From Proteiniphilum sp. (GTDB lineage Bacteria; Bacteroidota; Bacteroidia; Bacteroidales; Dysgonomonadaceae): 64,000 nucleotides of DNA. The stretch's first letter is position 1; each line of letters starts with the position of its first letter. The stretch spans positions 1-64,000 of the forward strand of contig JAQVWR010000004.1 in the NCBI GenBank assembly GCA_028709605.1. Reading direction: 5' to 3'. Positions 26,740-36,196 of this stretch are shown piece after piece. The notes beneath the pieces are model-generated. The model ran no database searches. It saw only the letters and a list, made by a program, of their open reading frames with translations, and was not told the DNA's origin. The position numbers and the translations under genes are program-made.

Positions 26740-29700
26740 TTATAAGCTGAATTTTACACTGAACCCTAAGCTACGCAAGCTGGGAGGCATAAAATAATCG
26801 CCTCTGCTGTAGGTGCCGGTTGACGATGTCATATCTGAGTCAAAGGGAGCAGCTCGGTAGAACATGAGTAAATTCCGTCCGATCAGGGATACGCTTGCAT
26901 TTGTAAAGATATCCCCCAGCCATTTTTTTGGCAACGAGTATGAAAGAGAGAGTTCCTGCAGGCGAATATTGGACGCATCGTATGCATAATATGCACCCAG
27001 TCTTCGTCCGCCGATCGTGTTGTAATAACGCTCGGCATCATACAATTGTCCGTCTACCATTACCCCGCCATTCTCCCGGGCTTGGGCAGATGCCTGAGAA
27101 ACGCCGTAAGCATCCAAAAATGCCTGAGTGGTTGACGTAACAACTCCTCCGTATCGGCCGGTAATTAAGACTCCTAACGATATGTTTTTATAGCCGAAGT
27201 TATTGTACCAGCCCATCGTAAAGTCGGGGTCAACGGACCCTATTTTCATGCGCTGGCTCTCGTCTACCTGAAATCCATTGCCTTCGGGAATGAGTTTACC
27301 GTCTCTTCCTCGCTGAAGGATTCCCCGTACGAATACATCAGACATGGAATATCCTTCTCGTAAATACACATCTCCTGCTTCTTTTAGCGTTAACTCAGTA
27401 ATACTGAATGTTGACTGATCAATAGGATTCGTGTAATCATGCACCATTTCTACAATTTTATTTTGGTTAGCAGTAAAGGTGAGATTCGTACCATAATGAA
27501 TGTTTCCAAAAAGGTCATTATAGCCCAGAGCCAGTTCAACACCTCGGTTGCGTACATTTCCCGCCTGTACGTAAAATCCGGAATAGCCGGATGCTTTAGA
27601 CATGCTTGAGAGGAAGGTCTGATTATAGGTGTTTGACTGGTACACCGTGGCATCAAAGTTTATTTTCCCTTGCCAAAAACGGGCGTTTATCCCTGCTTCA
27701 TACGACTTTGTTCTTTCCGGTTTAAAATCCGGGAACGGATAGGTGGAGATCGGCTTAATCACTCCCCCGGACATTTCATCGGTGATGGTTCCGGGTGTTA
27801 TCCCTACCTGTGTGATCGGGGAACCCACTTCGGTATAGGATGTGCGTACTTTCAGGTAGGTGATAAAATCGGGCAGTTGTGCCATTTCCGAAATTACCCC
27901 CGATAAACCCATGGATGGGTAGAAAATAGAAGGGGTTTTTCCATTGCTAACCAACTGCGAAGCCCAATCGGTTCGTCCTGTTGCCGACAGATACAGCATG
28001 TTTTTCCATCCCAACTCGGCACTGGCAAATAAAGCGATGTTTCTTGTCCTTCTGTAAAACTCTTCGGCCCCGGGTTCAGACGGATTTAAATTGGCTGCTG
28101 AGAATAAATTAGGAACGGTAAACAGTCGCCCTCCAATTCCTACAGAAGTGGTGTAATAATCCTCAAAGCTGCTACCGATATTCGCCGTAAGGGAGTAGTT
28201 TTCTCCGAATGCTTTATTCATGTTGAGCATTACATCAGCATACGTCTGATTGTACACTTCTGCTGTTCTTTTATAGCTTCCCTTGGGAGACTTTGTATGC
28301 AGCTCGGTGGTAGAGGCATATAATTTCCGTTGTATGTCAGAGTGAGTGTTGTCTATTCTTACCCGCCCGGCTATATTCAGCCAATCCAAAATATCGTATT
28401 GAGCTCTGGCATGAAACATATATCGTTTCTTCTTACTCACAAATATCTCTCTGTTTGCAATCCAATACGGGTTTTCCAAGTCAATTCCCTGGTCGCCGTA
28501 AGGCCAGTACTGCACCGGAAAACGACGTTCGGTATCGATTCTTTCAAATACCTTTACGTTTTCAAAATCCTCTCCTCGTGGGAATAAGTATAAGGGAACA
28601 AGAGGATTAAAGTATCTTCCTTGCGAGAGCATATTTTGGTCGCCTTGCAAAATATAATTTCCCCCCAAGTCTAAATGAAGTTTGTCGTCCAGCATGACCG
28701 ATGTGTTTCTCGCTGAGAAATTATACCGGTAATATTTGTTGTTGGGAATAATCCCATCAGAGTTGGTCGTTGCCACAGACAGGAAGGTCTGATTAACCCG
28801 GTTACCCGTTGAAAGATTTAATGAATTGATCGTATTGAATCCGGTGTTGAAAAACTCTGTAGGCTTAAAAGTTGACGGAGAGGTCAATTTCCCTCCCCAG
28901 CTTTTGTATTCCCCGGGCCTGTTGCCGTATGTGTTCTGAAACTCAGGTAAGAAAAGAGGATTTAAAAACTCATTGTCAGATGAAAAGTTGATCTGTAATT
29001 TTCCTTCTTCTCCTTTTTTTGTGTTGATAAGGATTACTCCATTTGCGGCCGCCGCACCATAAAGGGCTGCTGCTGAAGGCCCTGTCAATACGGAAATACT
29101 TTCAATATCTTCAGGGTTAAAGTCTGAAATACCTTCACCCCCACCCGGTACGGCATATTCGCTGTTTACCTCACCTCGGGAAGCATTTCCAATCGGCATA
29201 CCGTCCACTACATATAGAACGTTATTGTTCCCAACGATAGATTTGGATCCGCGCATCACTACTTTTGTTGCTCCTCCGATACCGGAAGAACTTCTGTTAA
29301 TGCTAACCCCTGCCACTTTTCCGCTGAGAGCATTCACAAAGTTAGCGTCCTTAACTTTTGTAAGTGCCTCTTGATCGACTTTTTGCACATTGTAACTCAA
29401 CGCTTTTTCCGAACGTTTGATCCCGAGGGCGGTAACCACCACTTCGTCCAGTATCTCGCCATCTTCTTTCATCACGATGTGTAACCGGCTTATACCAGTG
29501 GCATTCACCGTCTGTGGTTGATATCCGATGTAAGAAAAAGTCAGGGATGCATCTCCGGGGACAGATAAAGTAAACTTACCGTCTATGTCGGTTGCGGTTC
29601 CCGTGCCGCTCCCCTGTATGACAACATTTACGCCGATCAGGGGCTCATTATGTTCATCCACAACGGTTCCCGTGAGGGTGCGTTGCTGCACGGCCTGTTG

Positions 29701-30042
29701 ATTGACAGGGGACGATTTTTTACTCAAAACAATGTAAGAGTCTTGAAACACATAGGTCAAATCTTTCCCGGCGCCTTGCAACAGAGAAAGAATCACCTGC
29801 TCAACAGGCAGATTGCTCACATCTACACTTACGCGTTTGTCGGGATGAATATCATCTACGTTGTAGATAACGGATAACGCTGTTTGTTTTTTGATGTCTC
29901 TAAAAACTTCACTGATGGGGGCATTCTTTACTTTTAGTGTCACTTTCTGATTTTGTGCCGATAAGTGCATTCCATAAAAAAAGAGAATGGTTATCATCAA
30001 GGCTAATTGGTGACGGCGTGCCCTGTAAATACTACATTTCAT
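26740..30042 (-). CDS. SusC-like TonB-dependent transporter with STN signalling domain
   Basis: An 1100-residue outer-membrane importer and signal transducer. Order: signal peptide (LALMITILFFYGMHLSAQ), STN domain (about 30-110: ISEVFRDIKKQTALSVIYNV, VSVDVSNLPVEQVILSLL), carboxypeptidase-like domain (about 123-195: LTGTVVDEHNEPLIGVNVVI), plug starting near EILDEVVVTALGIKRSEKAL with LTGPSAAALYGAAAANGVILI, then the barrel to LGFSVKFSL. The STN domain is the part that contacts FecR-type anti-sigma factors, which fits the FecR gene 165 bp upstream. It heads the transporter-enzyme operon that runs to the terminator at 21620. Confidence 0.96.
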   Translation of the reverse strand: MKCSIYRARRHQLALMITILFFYGMHLSAQNQKVTLKVKNAPISEVFRDIKKQTALSVIYNVDDIHPDKRVSVDVSNLPVEQVILSLLQGAGKDLTYVFQDSYIVLSKKSSPVNQQAVQQRTLTGTVVDEHNEPLIGVNVVIQGSGTGTATDIDGKFTLSVPGDASLTFSYIGYQPQTVNATGISRLHIVMKEDGEILDEVVVTALGIKRSEKALSYNVQKVDQEALTKVKDANFVNALSGKVAGVSINRSSSGIGGATKVVMRGSKSIVGNNNVLYVVDGMPIGNASRGEVNSEYAVPGGGEGISDFNPEDIESISVLTGPSAAALYGAAAANGVILINTKKGEEGKLQINFSSDNEFLNPLFLPEFQNTYGNRPGEYKSWGGKLTSPSTFKPTEFFNTGFNTINSLNLSTGNRVNQTFLSVATTNSDGIIPNNKYYRYNFSARNTSVMLDDKLHLDLGGNYILQGDQNMLSQGRYFNPLVPLYLFPRGEDFENVKVFERIDTERRFPVQYWPYGDQGIDLENPYWIANREIFVSKKKRYMFHARAQYDILDWLNIAGRVRIDNTHSDIQRKLYASTTELHTKSPKGSYKRTAEVYNQTYADVMLNMNKAFGENYSLTANIGSSFEDYYTTSVGIGGRLFTVPNLFSAANLNPSEPGAEEFYRRTRNIALFASAELGWKNMLYLSATGRTDWASQLVSNGKTPSIFYPSMGLSGVISEMAQLPDFITYLKVRTSYTEVGSPITQVGITPGTITDEMSGGVIKPISTYPFPDFKPERTKSYEAGINARFWQGKINFDATVYQSNTYNQTFLSSMSKASGYSGFYVQAGNVRNRGVELALGYNDLFGNIHYGTNLTFTANQNKIVEMVHDYTNPIDQSTFSITELTLKEAGDVYLREGYSMSDVFVRGILQRGRDGKLIPEGNGFQVDESQRMKIGSVDPDFTMGWYNNFGYKNISLGVLITGRYGGVVTSTTQAFLDAYGVSQASAQARENGGVMVDGQLYDAERYYNTIGGRRLGAYYAYDASNIRLQELSLSYSLPKKWLGDIFTNASVSLIGRNLLMFYRAAPFDSDMTSSTGTYSRGDYFMPPSLRSLGFSVKFSL

Positions 30043-30207
30043 TTAGTTGTTGATTGTTTGATTAATAGATTAGAAAATAACAGGTCTTTCGTGATAAAAC
30101 CGAGTGGATGGTTTCTGTTTAAATATTCATCTTTTCATTCGCTCATATATCGATAAATTTTATGAAGGTTTGGTTGTGAGTGTGATTCGTAAAGCAGATG
30201 AGAGTTG

Positions 30208-31206
30208 TCATTCCCGGGCAGAAATGATCACATCCCGTCTGTTTTTTATTTCATAGTTGAATTTGTTGGTCAGTTCTAATATGGATAGAATTTGATAGAT
30301 GTTATCGGTAATTTCAAACTCGGCATTGAACCTTTCCTGCTTTACCTGCTCATCGGCAAAGTATATATGCATGTTATAATGCCTTTCTAAACTTTTTGCA
30401 ATCTCTTCCAGTGAAGCATTTTTAAATGTCATTTTCCCGTGTATCCAATTCAATGCATCCTGGGGGGCTGATGGTTTGGTTAAATGATATTGGCGGTGTG
30501 TTTTATCGAAAATCAATTCTTCCCCCGGCTTTATTTTTACGCTGAGATCCGACGATTTATTCACAAAGCGAATGGAACCGTCTATCAGGGTGGCGGTGAT
30601 GAATGGTTCATCTTCATTACTGCGGGCATTAAATTTTGTCCCCAGCACCTCTATTTCCGCTTCATTAAAAGAAACCACGAAGGGGAGCCGCTTGTTGTGC
30701 GCTATTTCAAAATAAGCTTCGCCTTTGAGCGCCGCTTTCCTTTTCCGGGAGAAAAGCGATTGATGATATTTTATGCTACTGCATGCATTCAGCCATACTT
30801 TCGAGCCGTCGGGCAGCGTTACCTGTGCCCGTTCGCCCAGGTTCGTGGCAATCTCTGTCGGCCGATCGTTCCTTTCCAGCAACGCCGTGGTGGTAAAAAT
30901 GCCTAAAGAAAACACGATAACGATCACGGCGGCAACAGCAGCCACTTGCCCCCATAATCTGCGGGTATTTTGTTTGCCCAATACGGCAGAGGAGGATGCA
31001 TTCTTTTTGGCTAAGAAATCATGAAAAGCCGCCTCTACATCGATCGAGTTGTACGCATCGATTCGATCGCCGACAAACCATAAAATCCACAGGTTTTCCA
31101 CAATCTTTTTATTTTCTTCCGACAGGGAAATCCATTCTTCAGCCTTTTTACACGCGGTTGCGTCTAAAGTCCCTTTTATGTATTCAATTAAAACAGATTC
31201 GTCCAT
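30208..31206 (-). CDS. FecR-family anti-sigma factor
   Basis: A 332-residue inner-membrane anti-sigma factor. I use ATG 31206 (MDESVLIEYIKGTLD); the upstream in-frame codon at 31233 is TTG. The cytosolic N-terminal part (about 1-85) holds the sigma, one membrane helix follows (VAAVAAVIVIVFSLGIF, about 83-100), and the periplasmic FecR domain has TNLGERAQVTLPDGSKVWLNA and GEAYFEIAHNKRLPFVV. A DUF4974 C-terminal domain (MTFKNASLEEIAKSLERHYN) ends it; this region contacts STN domains of SusC proteins. It lies upstream of the STN-containing SusC and is divergent from the ECF sigma gene. Confidence 0.95.
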   Translation of the reverse strand: MDESVLIEYIKGTLDATACKKAEEWISLSEENKKIVENLWILWFVGDRIDAYNSIDVEAAFHDFLAKKNASSSAVLGKQNTRRLWGQVAAVAAVIVIVFSLGIFTTTALLERNDRPTEIATNLGERAQVTLPDGSKVWLNACSSIKYHQSLFSRKRKAALKGEAYFEIAHNKRLPFVVSFNEAEIEVLGTKFNARSNEDEPFITATLIDGSIRFVNKSSDLSVKIKPGEELIFDKTHRQYHLTKPSAPQDALNWIHGKMTFKNASLEEIAKSLERHYNMHIYFADEQVKQERFNAEFEITDNIYQILSILELTNKFNYEIKNRRDVIISARE

Positions 31207-31255
31207 TTTTGATCGTTTCTTATTATAATACAAATGGAGATTAAGAGTTACTAAA

Positions 31256-31263
31256 CAAAAGTA
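31256..31263 (-). promoter_or_regulatory. -7 element for the fecR gene
   Basis: CAAAAGTA on the + strand is TACTTTTG on the - strand, a TAnnTTTG match 50 bp before the fecR ATG. It lies in the 132-bp divergent spacer to the sigma gene, so fecR can be transcribed by the primary sigma factor. Confidence 0.4.
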
Positions 31264-31338
31264 TGTTTTTTTAGCAATTTCTTTGAAACTCCCTTAATTT
31301 TATCTTCCTTTGCCTTTGAATAATTTACCTTTTGACAA

Positions 31339-31905
31339 ATGAACCTCCTGAATAACAACGAAGAAACGATCATTTTGCTCCAAAAGGATAACGGATCCTT
31401 TTTTGAAGTAGTATACAAATATTACTTTCCGGGGTTATATTCATTTGCTACCCAATATGTGGAAAATGAAGAGGCGAAAGAGGTGGTTCAGGACACAATG
31501 CTGTGGCTTTGGGAAAACAGGCATACACTCATTCCGGAATTGTCTCTCAAGTCATTGCTCTTTACGATTGTAAAAAATAAATGTTTGAATTCCTGTAACC
31601 GGGGCCAACTCAGGAACAGAATGCTCGAAACGATGAAAGAAAAGCACCGTGAACGTTTTGAGGATCCCGACTTTTACCTGGAAAACGAACTATTCTCTCT
31701 CTTCAAACAAGCTTTGGAACAGTTACCCGAAAATTTTCGGGAAGTATTTGAAATGAGCCGGATGGAGGGACTCACCCATCATGAAATTGCGAAAAGGCTG
31801 GGGGTGTCGCCCCAAACCGTTAATTACAGGTTGGGGAAAGCGTTGGACATCCTGCGAACGGAGTTGAAAGATTACCTGCCGATTCTTCTGGTGATGTTAC
31901 TGTAA
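31339..31905 (+). CDS. ECF sigma factor (RpoE-like, SusC/FecR-associated)
   Basis: A 188-residue extracytoplasmic-function sigma factor. Region 2 spans about 18-85 (FFEVVYKYYFPGLYSFATQY; EEAKEVVQDTMLWLWENR), binding -10-type promoter DNA. Region 4 spans about 125-180 (EQLPENFREVFEMSRMEGLT; HHEIAKRLGVSPQTVNYRLG), the helix-turn-helix for the -35 element. It is transcribed away from fecR; in most Bacteroidota loci the sigma gene precedes fecR on the same strand. The FecR/STN-SusC neighbours make it the likely activator of the 21683-30042 operon. Confidence 0.95.
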   Translation: MNLLNNNEETIILLQKDNGSFFEVVYKYYFPGLYSFATQYVENEEAKEVVQDTMLWLWENRHTLIPELSLKSLLFTIVKNKCLNSCNRGQLRNRMLETMKEKHRERFEDPDFYLENELFSLFKQALEQLPENFREVFEMSRMEGLTHHEIAKRLGVSPQTVNYRLGKALDILRTELKDYLPILLVMLL

Positions 31906-31945
31906 ACGGGCGGCTTTCAACCGGCACCACGGTTGACAGCGGCAC

Positions 31946-34573
31946 TTACGGCATTTCTGCCTCTTTCAGTTTCTGCACGATCGCCTCCACGGCCGCATGC
32001 AGCCCGTCAGGATCCTTCCCGCCGGCAGTAGCGAAATGAGGCTGCCCTCCGCCACCGCCCCTGATCAGCTTTGCTGCCTCCCGCACCATGTTGCCGGCAT
32101 GCAATCCTCCGGCCACCAGATCGTCGCTCAGCATTACCGTGAGAGAGGGTTTGCCGTTGGCAACCGTACCGGCTGCAAACATCATTTTCACGGGATAAAG
32201 GCTTTTTAACTGAAAAGCGATATCCTTCACCATCTCGGGAGCCCCCTCGGGCAGCTCTGCGCAGAACAGGCTGATGCCGTTCACCTCCTCCCGCTTTTCA
32301 ATGATGTACTGCTTCAGGTGCTCGCTCTTCTCCTTCATAAACTGCTGCACCTGCTTCTTCATCTCTTCGTTCTCCGACAGCAGGCGATGCACCCCCTGCA
32401 CGATGTCGGGCACGTTGTTGAGCAGGTTCCTGATCTCGAGGATCGCATCCTCCCCGGCATAGAGGTACTCCTCGCACCCCTTCGCGGTGACCGCCTCGAT
32501 GCGGCGCACCCCGGCGGAGATAGCGCTTTCGCTGATAATGCGGAATGTTCCGATACGTCCCGTAGAGGAGATATGCGTCCCTCCGCACAGCTCGATAGAT
32601 GATCCGAAACGCACGGTGCGCACCTCATCGCCGTACTTCTCGCCGAAGAGGGCCATGGCTCCCTGGGCCTTTGCCTCTTCGAGAGGCACATGACGGTGCT
32701 CTTCGATGGCGAAGTTGCTCCTGATGGCAGCCGTCACCTTCCTCTCCACCGCGCGGATCTCCTGGGGGGTCATCTTCCGGAAATGGGAGAAGTCGAACCG
32801 CAACAGCTCGGATGAGACATACGAACCTTTTTGCTCCACATGGGTGCCCAGCACCTCACGCAGCGCTGCGTGCATCAGGTGAGTCGCCGTGTGGTTGCAC
32901 TCGGTAGCGGTACGTTTCTCTGCGTCGATGCGGGCAACAAACTCCGCTGCAGGGTTTACCGGCAGTTTCTCCGAGAGGTGCACCGCCAGGTTGTTCTCCC
33001 GTTTGGTGTCGAAGATCACGATCTGCTCGCTGCCGTCAGCCGTCGTGAGCCGGCCGCTGTCACCCGCCTGTCCCCCCATCTCGGCATAGAAAGGCGAGCG
33101 GGAAAGCACCAGCTGGTAATAGCTTTTGTTTTTTTGTTTGACCGCGCGATAACGGAGAATGCGGGTGGAACATGCTGTTTCGTCATATCCCACAAAAGCG
33201 GGCTCACCCTCATGTACCTTTATCCAGTCGCCTGTCTCTGTGGCGGCCGCGTTGCGTGCCCGCTCTTTCTGCTTCTGCATCTCGGCATCGAAGCCGGCCA
33301 GGTCGACCCGCATGTCATGCTCCCGCAGGATTAGCTCCGTCAGGTCGATCGGAAAGCCAAAAGTGTCATAGAGCTGAAACGCCACCTCTCCGCTCAGATA
33401 CTCCCCCTTGCTTTCGGGGATGCTCTTCTCGAGCATCCTGATCCCGGTGTCGAGGGTACGCAGGAACGACTCCTCTTCCTCCTTCATCACTTTCACGATA
33501 AGCGTTTGCTGAGCTGCCAGCTCGGGATAAGCATCTCCCATAACTGCTAGAAGAGTCGGGATAAGCCGAAACATAAACGGTTCATGCATCCCCAGAAAGG
33601 TGTACCCATAACGGACTGCACGACGCAGGATACGGCGAATAACATACCCGGCTTTGGCGTTTGAAGGCAGTTGACCATCGGTAATAGAGAAAGCTATCGT
33701 ACGCAGGTGGTCGGCGATGACCCGCATGGCGATATCTGTTTTTTCATCTTCTCCATATTTTCCTCCGCTGATCTCTCCTATTTTGCAGATGATCGGCTGA
33801 AAAAGATCGGTGTCGTAGTTCGACAGTTTGCCCTGTACCGCCATGCAGAGACGTTCGAAACCCATGCCGGTGTCGATCACCTTCGCCGGCAGCGGCTCCA
33901 GTGATCCGTCGGCCTTGCGGTTATACTGCATAAAGACCAGGTTCCAGATCTCGATGACCTGGGGATGGCTCCGGTTCACCAGCGCCAGGCCGCTCACCTT
34001 CTCCCGCTCGCTGTCGGGGCGGATATCGATATGGATCTCGGAGCAGGGCCCGCAAGGGCCGGTGTCCCCCATCTCCCAGAAATTATCGTGTTTGTTTCCG
34101 TTAATAATCCGCCCTTTGGGCAGGTATCGCTCCCAGTAGGAAGCTGCTTCATCGTCGCGCGCCAGCCCCTCTTCCTTCGCTCCTTCAAAGACCGTCACAT
34201 AGAGCCGTTCCCTGTCGAGTTTCAGCACTTCGGTGAGATACTCCCAGGCCCACGCGATGGCCTCCCGCTTGAAGTAGTCGCCGAACGACCAGTTGCCCAG
34301 CATCTCGAACATGGTGTGGTGGTAGGTGTCGTGTCCCACCTCCTCCAGGTCGTTATGCTTACCGCTCACGCGCAGGCACTTCTGCGAGTCGGCCACCCTC
34401 GTATATTTTGCCGGTGCATTGCCCAGGATGATATCCTTGAACTGGTTCATGCCGGCATTGGTGAACATCAGGGTGGGGTCATCCTTGATGACCATGGGTG
34501 CCGACGGCACAATCCGGTGCTGTTTGGACTGGAAAAACTGTTTGAACGACTGGCGGATCTCTTTGGAAGTCAT
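31946..34573 (-). CDS. alaS: Alanyl-tRNA synthetase
   Basis: Class II synthetase charging tRNA-Ala. ATG 34573 ([14 protein letters not shown]) is the family start; an upstream in-frame TTG at 34597 is rejected. The protein has 875 residues. The aminoacylation core includes [20 protein letters not shown] and GTDFERL-type elements, the editing domain has the zinc motif [11 protein letters not shown] and later [10 protein letters not shown], and the C-terminal DHHA1 domain holds [17 protein letters not shown]. It converges on the ECF sigma gene with a 40-bp gap. A -7 element lies 33 bp upstream. Confidence 0.98.
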   Translation of the reverse strand: MTSKEIRQSFKQFFQSKQHRIVPSAPMVIKDDPTLMFTNAGMNQFKDIILGNAPAKYTRVADSQKCLRVSGKHNDLEEVGHDTYHHTMFEMLGNWSFGDYFKREAIAWAWEYLTEVLKLDRERLYVTVFEGAKEEGLARDDEAASYWERYLPKGRIINGNKHDNFWEMGDTGPCGPCSEIHIDIRPDSEREKVSGLALVNRSHPQVIEIWNLVFMQYNRKADGSLEPLPAKVIDTGMGFERLCMAVQGKLSNYDTDLFQPIICKIGEISGGKYGEDEKTDIAMRVIADHLRTIAFSITDGQLPSNAKAGYVIRRILRRAVRYGYTFLGMHEPFMFRLIPTLLAVMGDAYPELAAQQTLIVKVMKEEEESFLRTLDTGIRMLEKSIPESKGEYLSGEVAFQLYDTFGFPIDLTELILREHDMRVDLAGFDAEMQKQKERARNAAATETGDWIKVHEGEPAFVGYDETACSTRILRYRAVKQKNKSYYQLVLSRSPFYAEMGGQAGDSGRLTTADGSEQIVIFDTKRENNLAVHLSEKLPVNPAAEFVARIDAEKRTATECNHTATHLMHAALREVLGTHVEQKGSYVSSELLRFDFSHFRKMTPQEIRAVERKVTAAIRSNFAIEEHRHVPLEEAKAQGAMALFGEKYGDEVRTVRFGSSIELCGGTHISSTGRIGTFRIISESAISAGVRRIEAVTAKGCEEYLYAGEDAILEIRNLLNNVPDIVQGVHRLLSENEEMKKQVQQFMKEKSEHLKQYIIEKREEVNGISLFCAELPEGAPEMVKDIAFQLKSLYPVKMMFAAGTVANGKPSLTVMLSDDLVAGGLHAGNMVREAAKLIRGGGGGQPHFATAGGKDPDGLHAAVEAIVQKLKEAEMP

Positions 34574-34605
34574 CTTGCTCTTTATTTTTTTATTCAAATA
34601 AAGTG

Positions 34606-34613
34606 CAAAGATA
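34606..34613 (-). promoter_or_regulatory. -7 element for alaS
   Basis: CAAAGATA on the + strand gives TATCTTTG on the - strand, an exact TAnnTTTG match 33 bp upstream of the alaS ATG. No good -33 TTTG is visible. Confidence 0.5.
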
Positions 34614-34640
34614 CGATTTTATTTTTGTTGCCCGGAATTT

Positions 34641-34925
34641 TCATCCCTTCCATACGCTCTTGCGAATACGGATATACTCATCGCATACGCGTAATTGAAA
34701 GTGTTGCTCCTTACATCGTTCCAAAATGATGTCCAACGGGATATTCCTGATGACACAGACCGGCCGGCCATGAGAATCCATAATGGTTACAACAGGCCGC
34801 TCGGGGAAGAGCAAAATCAACAGCGTCGGTACACATTCGTAGGCTGTGGGCGTCTCCCCGGAAAGATCAATATAGATCTCTCCGGCATTGAGTGATTCAC
34901 CCAAAATGATATCATATTCTTTCAC
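34641..34925 (-). CDS. Small hypothetical protein (94 residues)
   Basis: Not recognised. The predicted 94-residue protein starts MKEYDIILGESLNAGEIYID and is acidic in its first third, then hydrophobic (TLLILLFPERPVVTIMD) and basic at the C terminus (IRIRKSVWKG). No signal peptide or clear transmembrane helix is seen. It is 17 bp downstream of the FISUMP-like gene on the same strand and probably co-transcribed with it. It lies within an accessory patch between alaS and the repressor pair. The 28-bp gap to the alaS promoter is gene-free. Confidence 0.5.
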   Translation of the reverse strand: MKEYDIILGESLNAGEIYIDLSGETPTAYECVPTLLILLFPERPVVTIMDSHGRPVCVIRNIPLDIILERCKEQHFQLRVCDEYIRIRKSVWKG

Positions 34926-34942
34926 GGGAATCGTTTCATTCT

Positions 34943-35767
34943 TTATTCACATGCAAATAACCGTACGAAAAATGTGAGTTCCTGGTTGCAGCGATAGTCG
35001 GAGAAGGCCCCGACTTCATCAAAACAGAAAAACCATGCATTGCCCAGTCCGTTATCGTGGCTGCGGCTCCAATAGCAACCATTGACTCCCGCTTTACAAA
35101 CGTCGTTGCTGCCCGGCATCGTAACGTCTGCCGCCGGGAACACCCGTGAGAGATCCTTTCCGTTATCCCGGCTCCACCAACTCTCCCGTGCAATATCTTC
35201 TACCGTACCCTTAAACTCCGGATCCAACCGGCGAGCGGTTACCTCCACTATTTTCCCCTCGCCATCGGGATGATCTTTATATGCATACCGCCATGCACTC
35301 AGATACACGTTCGAATGCCCCTTAAAACGAAGGCCGTAAGCAATGCCGCAGCCGTCGGAGCGGTATGCCGCCGTGTACGCATGGGTCTGGCCGGCAATGG
35401 TTATCTGTTCGGAATAATCACTTGTTTTTTCCGCCTGGTCAAAACGGATATTTTTCCCGTTATTGAAATCGGGAATAATGCCGCGCCACTCGCTGCGAGA
35501 GGGCAAGTGATAGTATATGCCATCGATATTGATTTTGTCAAACTCTTTCATCGCCCTCTTCCACGAAAAATATCCGCATTGGCTGCCGGCGTGGGAGGTG
35601 GCCAGCCCGTCGCCCTCTTTGTTGATATTATATTCCGTCACATACTCTATGGATAATTTCGGAAGTGGGCCGTTACCGTCGGCAACAGTTTGCGCCACCG
35701 GTTGAATCTCTGCTTTTTTCGGCAGATGGCCGAACAAACGCCCTATTAGGTTTGTGATGCATCTCAT
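34943..35767 (-). CDS. FISUMP-like (C-type-lectin-fold-like) hypothetical protein
   Basis: A 274-residue protein of unknown function. The stretch CGYFSWKRAMKEFDKIN with HLPSRSEWRGIIPDF resembles the Fibrobacter major paralogous domain (FISUMP), where a W-x-A helix and LP-x-x-x-EW motif recur. The C terminus, NGCYWSRSHDNGLGNAWFF then FFVRLFACE, matches the typical YWSSS...FSVRLV ending. There is no clear signal peptide: the start MRCITNLIGRLFGHLPKKAE is amphipathic and basic. It is followed by the 94-residue gene. Such folds occur in surface or ligand-display proteins and in retroelement-diversified targets, but no reverse transcriptase is nearby. Confidence 0.65.
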   Translation of the reverse strand: MRCITNLIGRLFGHLPKKAEIQPVAQTVADGNGPLPKLSIEYVTEYNINKEGDGLATSHAGSQCGYFSWKRAMKEFDKINIDGIYYHLPSRSEWRGIIPDFNNGKNIRFDQAEKTSDYSEQITIAGQTHAYTAAYRSDGCGIAYGLRFKGHSNVYLSAWRYAYKDHPDGEGKIVEVTARRLDPEFKGTVEDIARESWWSRDNGKDLSRVFPAADVTMPGSNDVCKAGVNGCYWSRSHDNGLGNAWFFCFDEVGAFSDYRCNQELTFFVRLFACE

Positions 35768-35896
35768 TTTATCTTATGGATCAATTGTTGCTGACATTTT
35801 TTTCCATTGTTGCTGATAATGTTGCGCATTCTCAAAGGCTCCCCTCCCCAATGTGACAGATGCTATCTCCTGCGCATAAGTATTTGTGTAAAAAAT

Positions 35897-36088
35897 CTAC
35901 TGTTGAATATCTTTCGGGCAATCTCCCTCAAAGCCTCCTCTCTGAATAGCAACCATTCTGATTCGCTCCGACAACTTGCTCCGGGTGCGGCCTTTCAGGG
36001 CATTACGGACCGTTACTTCGCTCACATGGAGCATCTTCGCAATGGCCCTTCGCTCTCCGTGCTGCGTTAGTATCTCCCTCATACACAT
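35897..36088 (-). CDS. Small Cro-like helix-turn-helix regulator
   Basis: A 63-residue protein (or 61 from ATG 36082). The core RRAIAKMLHVSEVTVRNALKG is a helix-turn-helix: the first helix holds AIAKML and the recognition helix SEVTVRNALKG. It is followed by a basic stretch (RTRSKLSERIRMVAIQRGG). Its size and divergence from an S24-type repressor recall Cro/CI pairs. It lies 47 bp beyond a -7 element overlapped by a 19-bp palindrome (36143-36161). The 129-bp gap to the FISUMP-like gene shows nothing definite, so the two may be transcribed together. Confidence 0.75.
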   Translation of the reverse strand: MCMREILTQHGERRAIAKMLHVSEVTVRNALKGRTRSKLSERIRMVAIQRGGFEGDCPKDIQQ

Positions 36089-36137
36089 TCTTTCATTTTT
36101 TTTGTATCTTTATCGTCGCTTTCTATATCGAAAGCCA

Positions 36138-36145
36138 CAAAGATA
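36138..36145 (-). promoter_or_regulatory. -7 element for the Cro-like gene
   Basis: CAAAGATA on the + strand is TATCTTTG on the - strand, an exact TAnnTTTG match. Its upstream end shares three bases with the palindrome at 36143-36161, so a bound repressor would block it. Confidence 0.5.
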
Positions 36146-36161
36146 AATCATAATGATTTAT
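36143..36161. promoter_or_regulatory. 19-bp palindromic operator of the repressor pair
   Basis: ATAAATCAT-A-ATGATTTAT is a perfect dyad between the divergent Cro-like and S24 repressor genes. It overlaps the - strand -7 element. A further half-site TGATTTAT occurs at 36185-36192, just before the repressor start codon (36197). This is the pattern expected of an autoregulated switch. Confidence 0.6.
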
Positions 36162-36196
36162 AAAACAAGGGGAATATTTCTTTTTGATTTATTTAT

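Noticed and set aside
34943-35767. Diversity-generating retroelement target (C-type-lectin-like ending of the FISUMP protein)
   Set aside because: No reverse transcriptase, no template repeat and no Avd-type gene are within the window, and no near-repeat of the gene's 3' end was noticed nearby.
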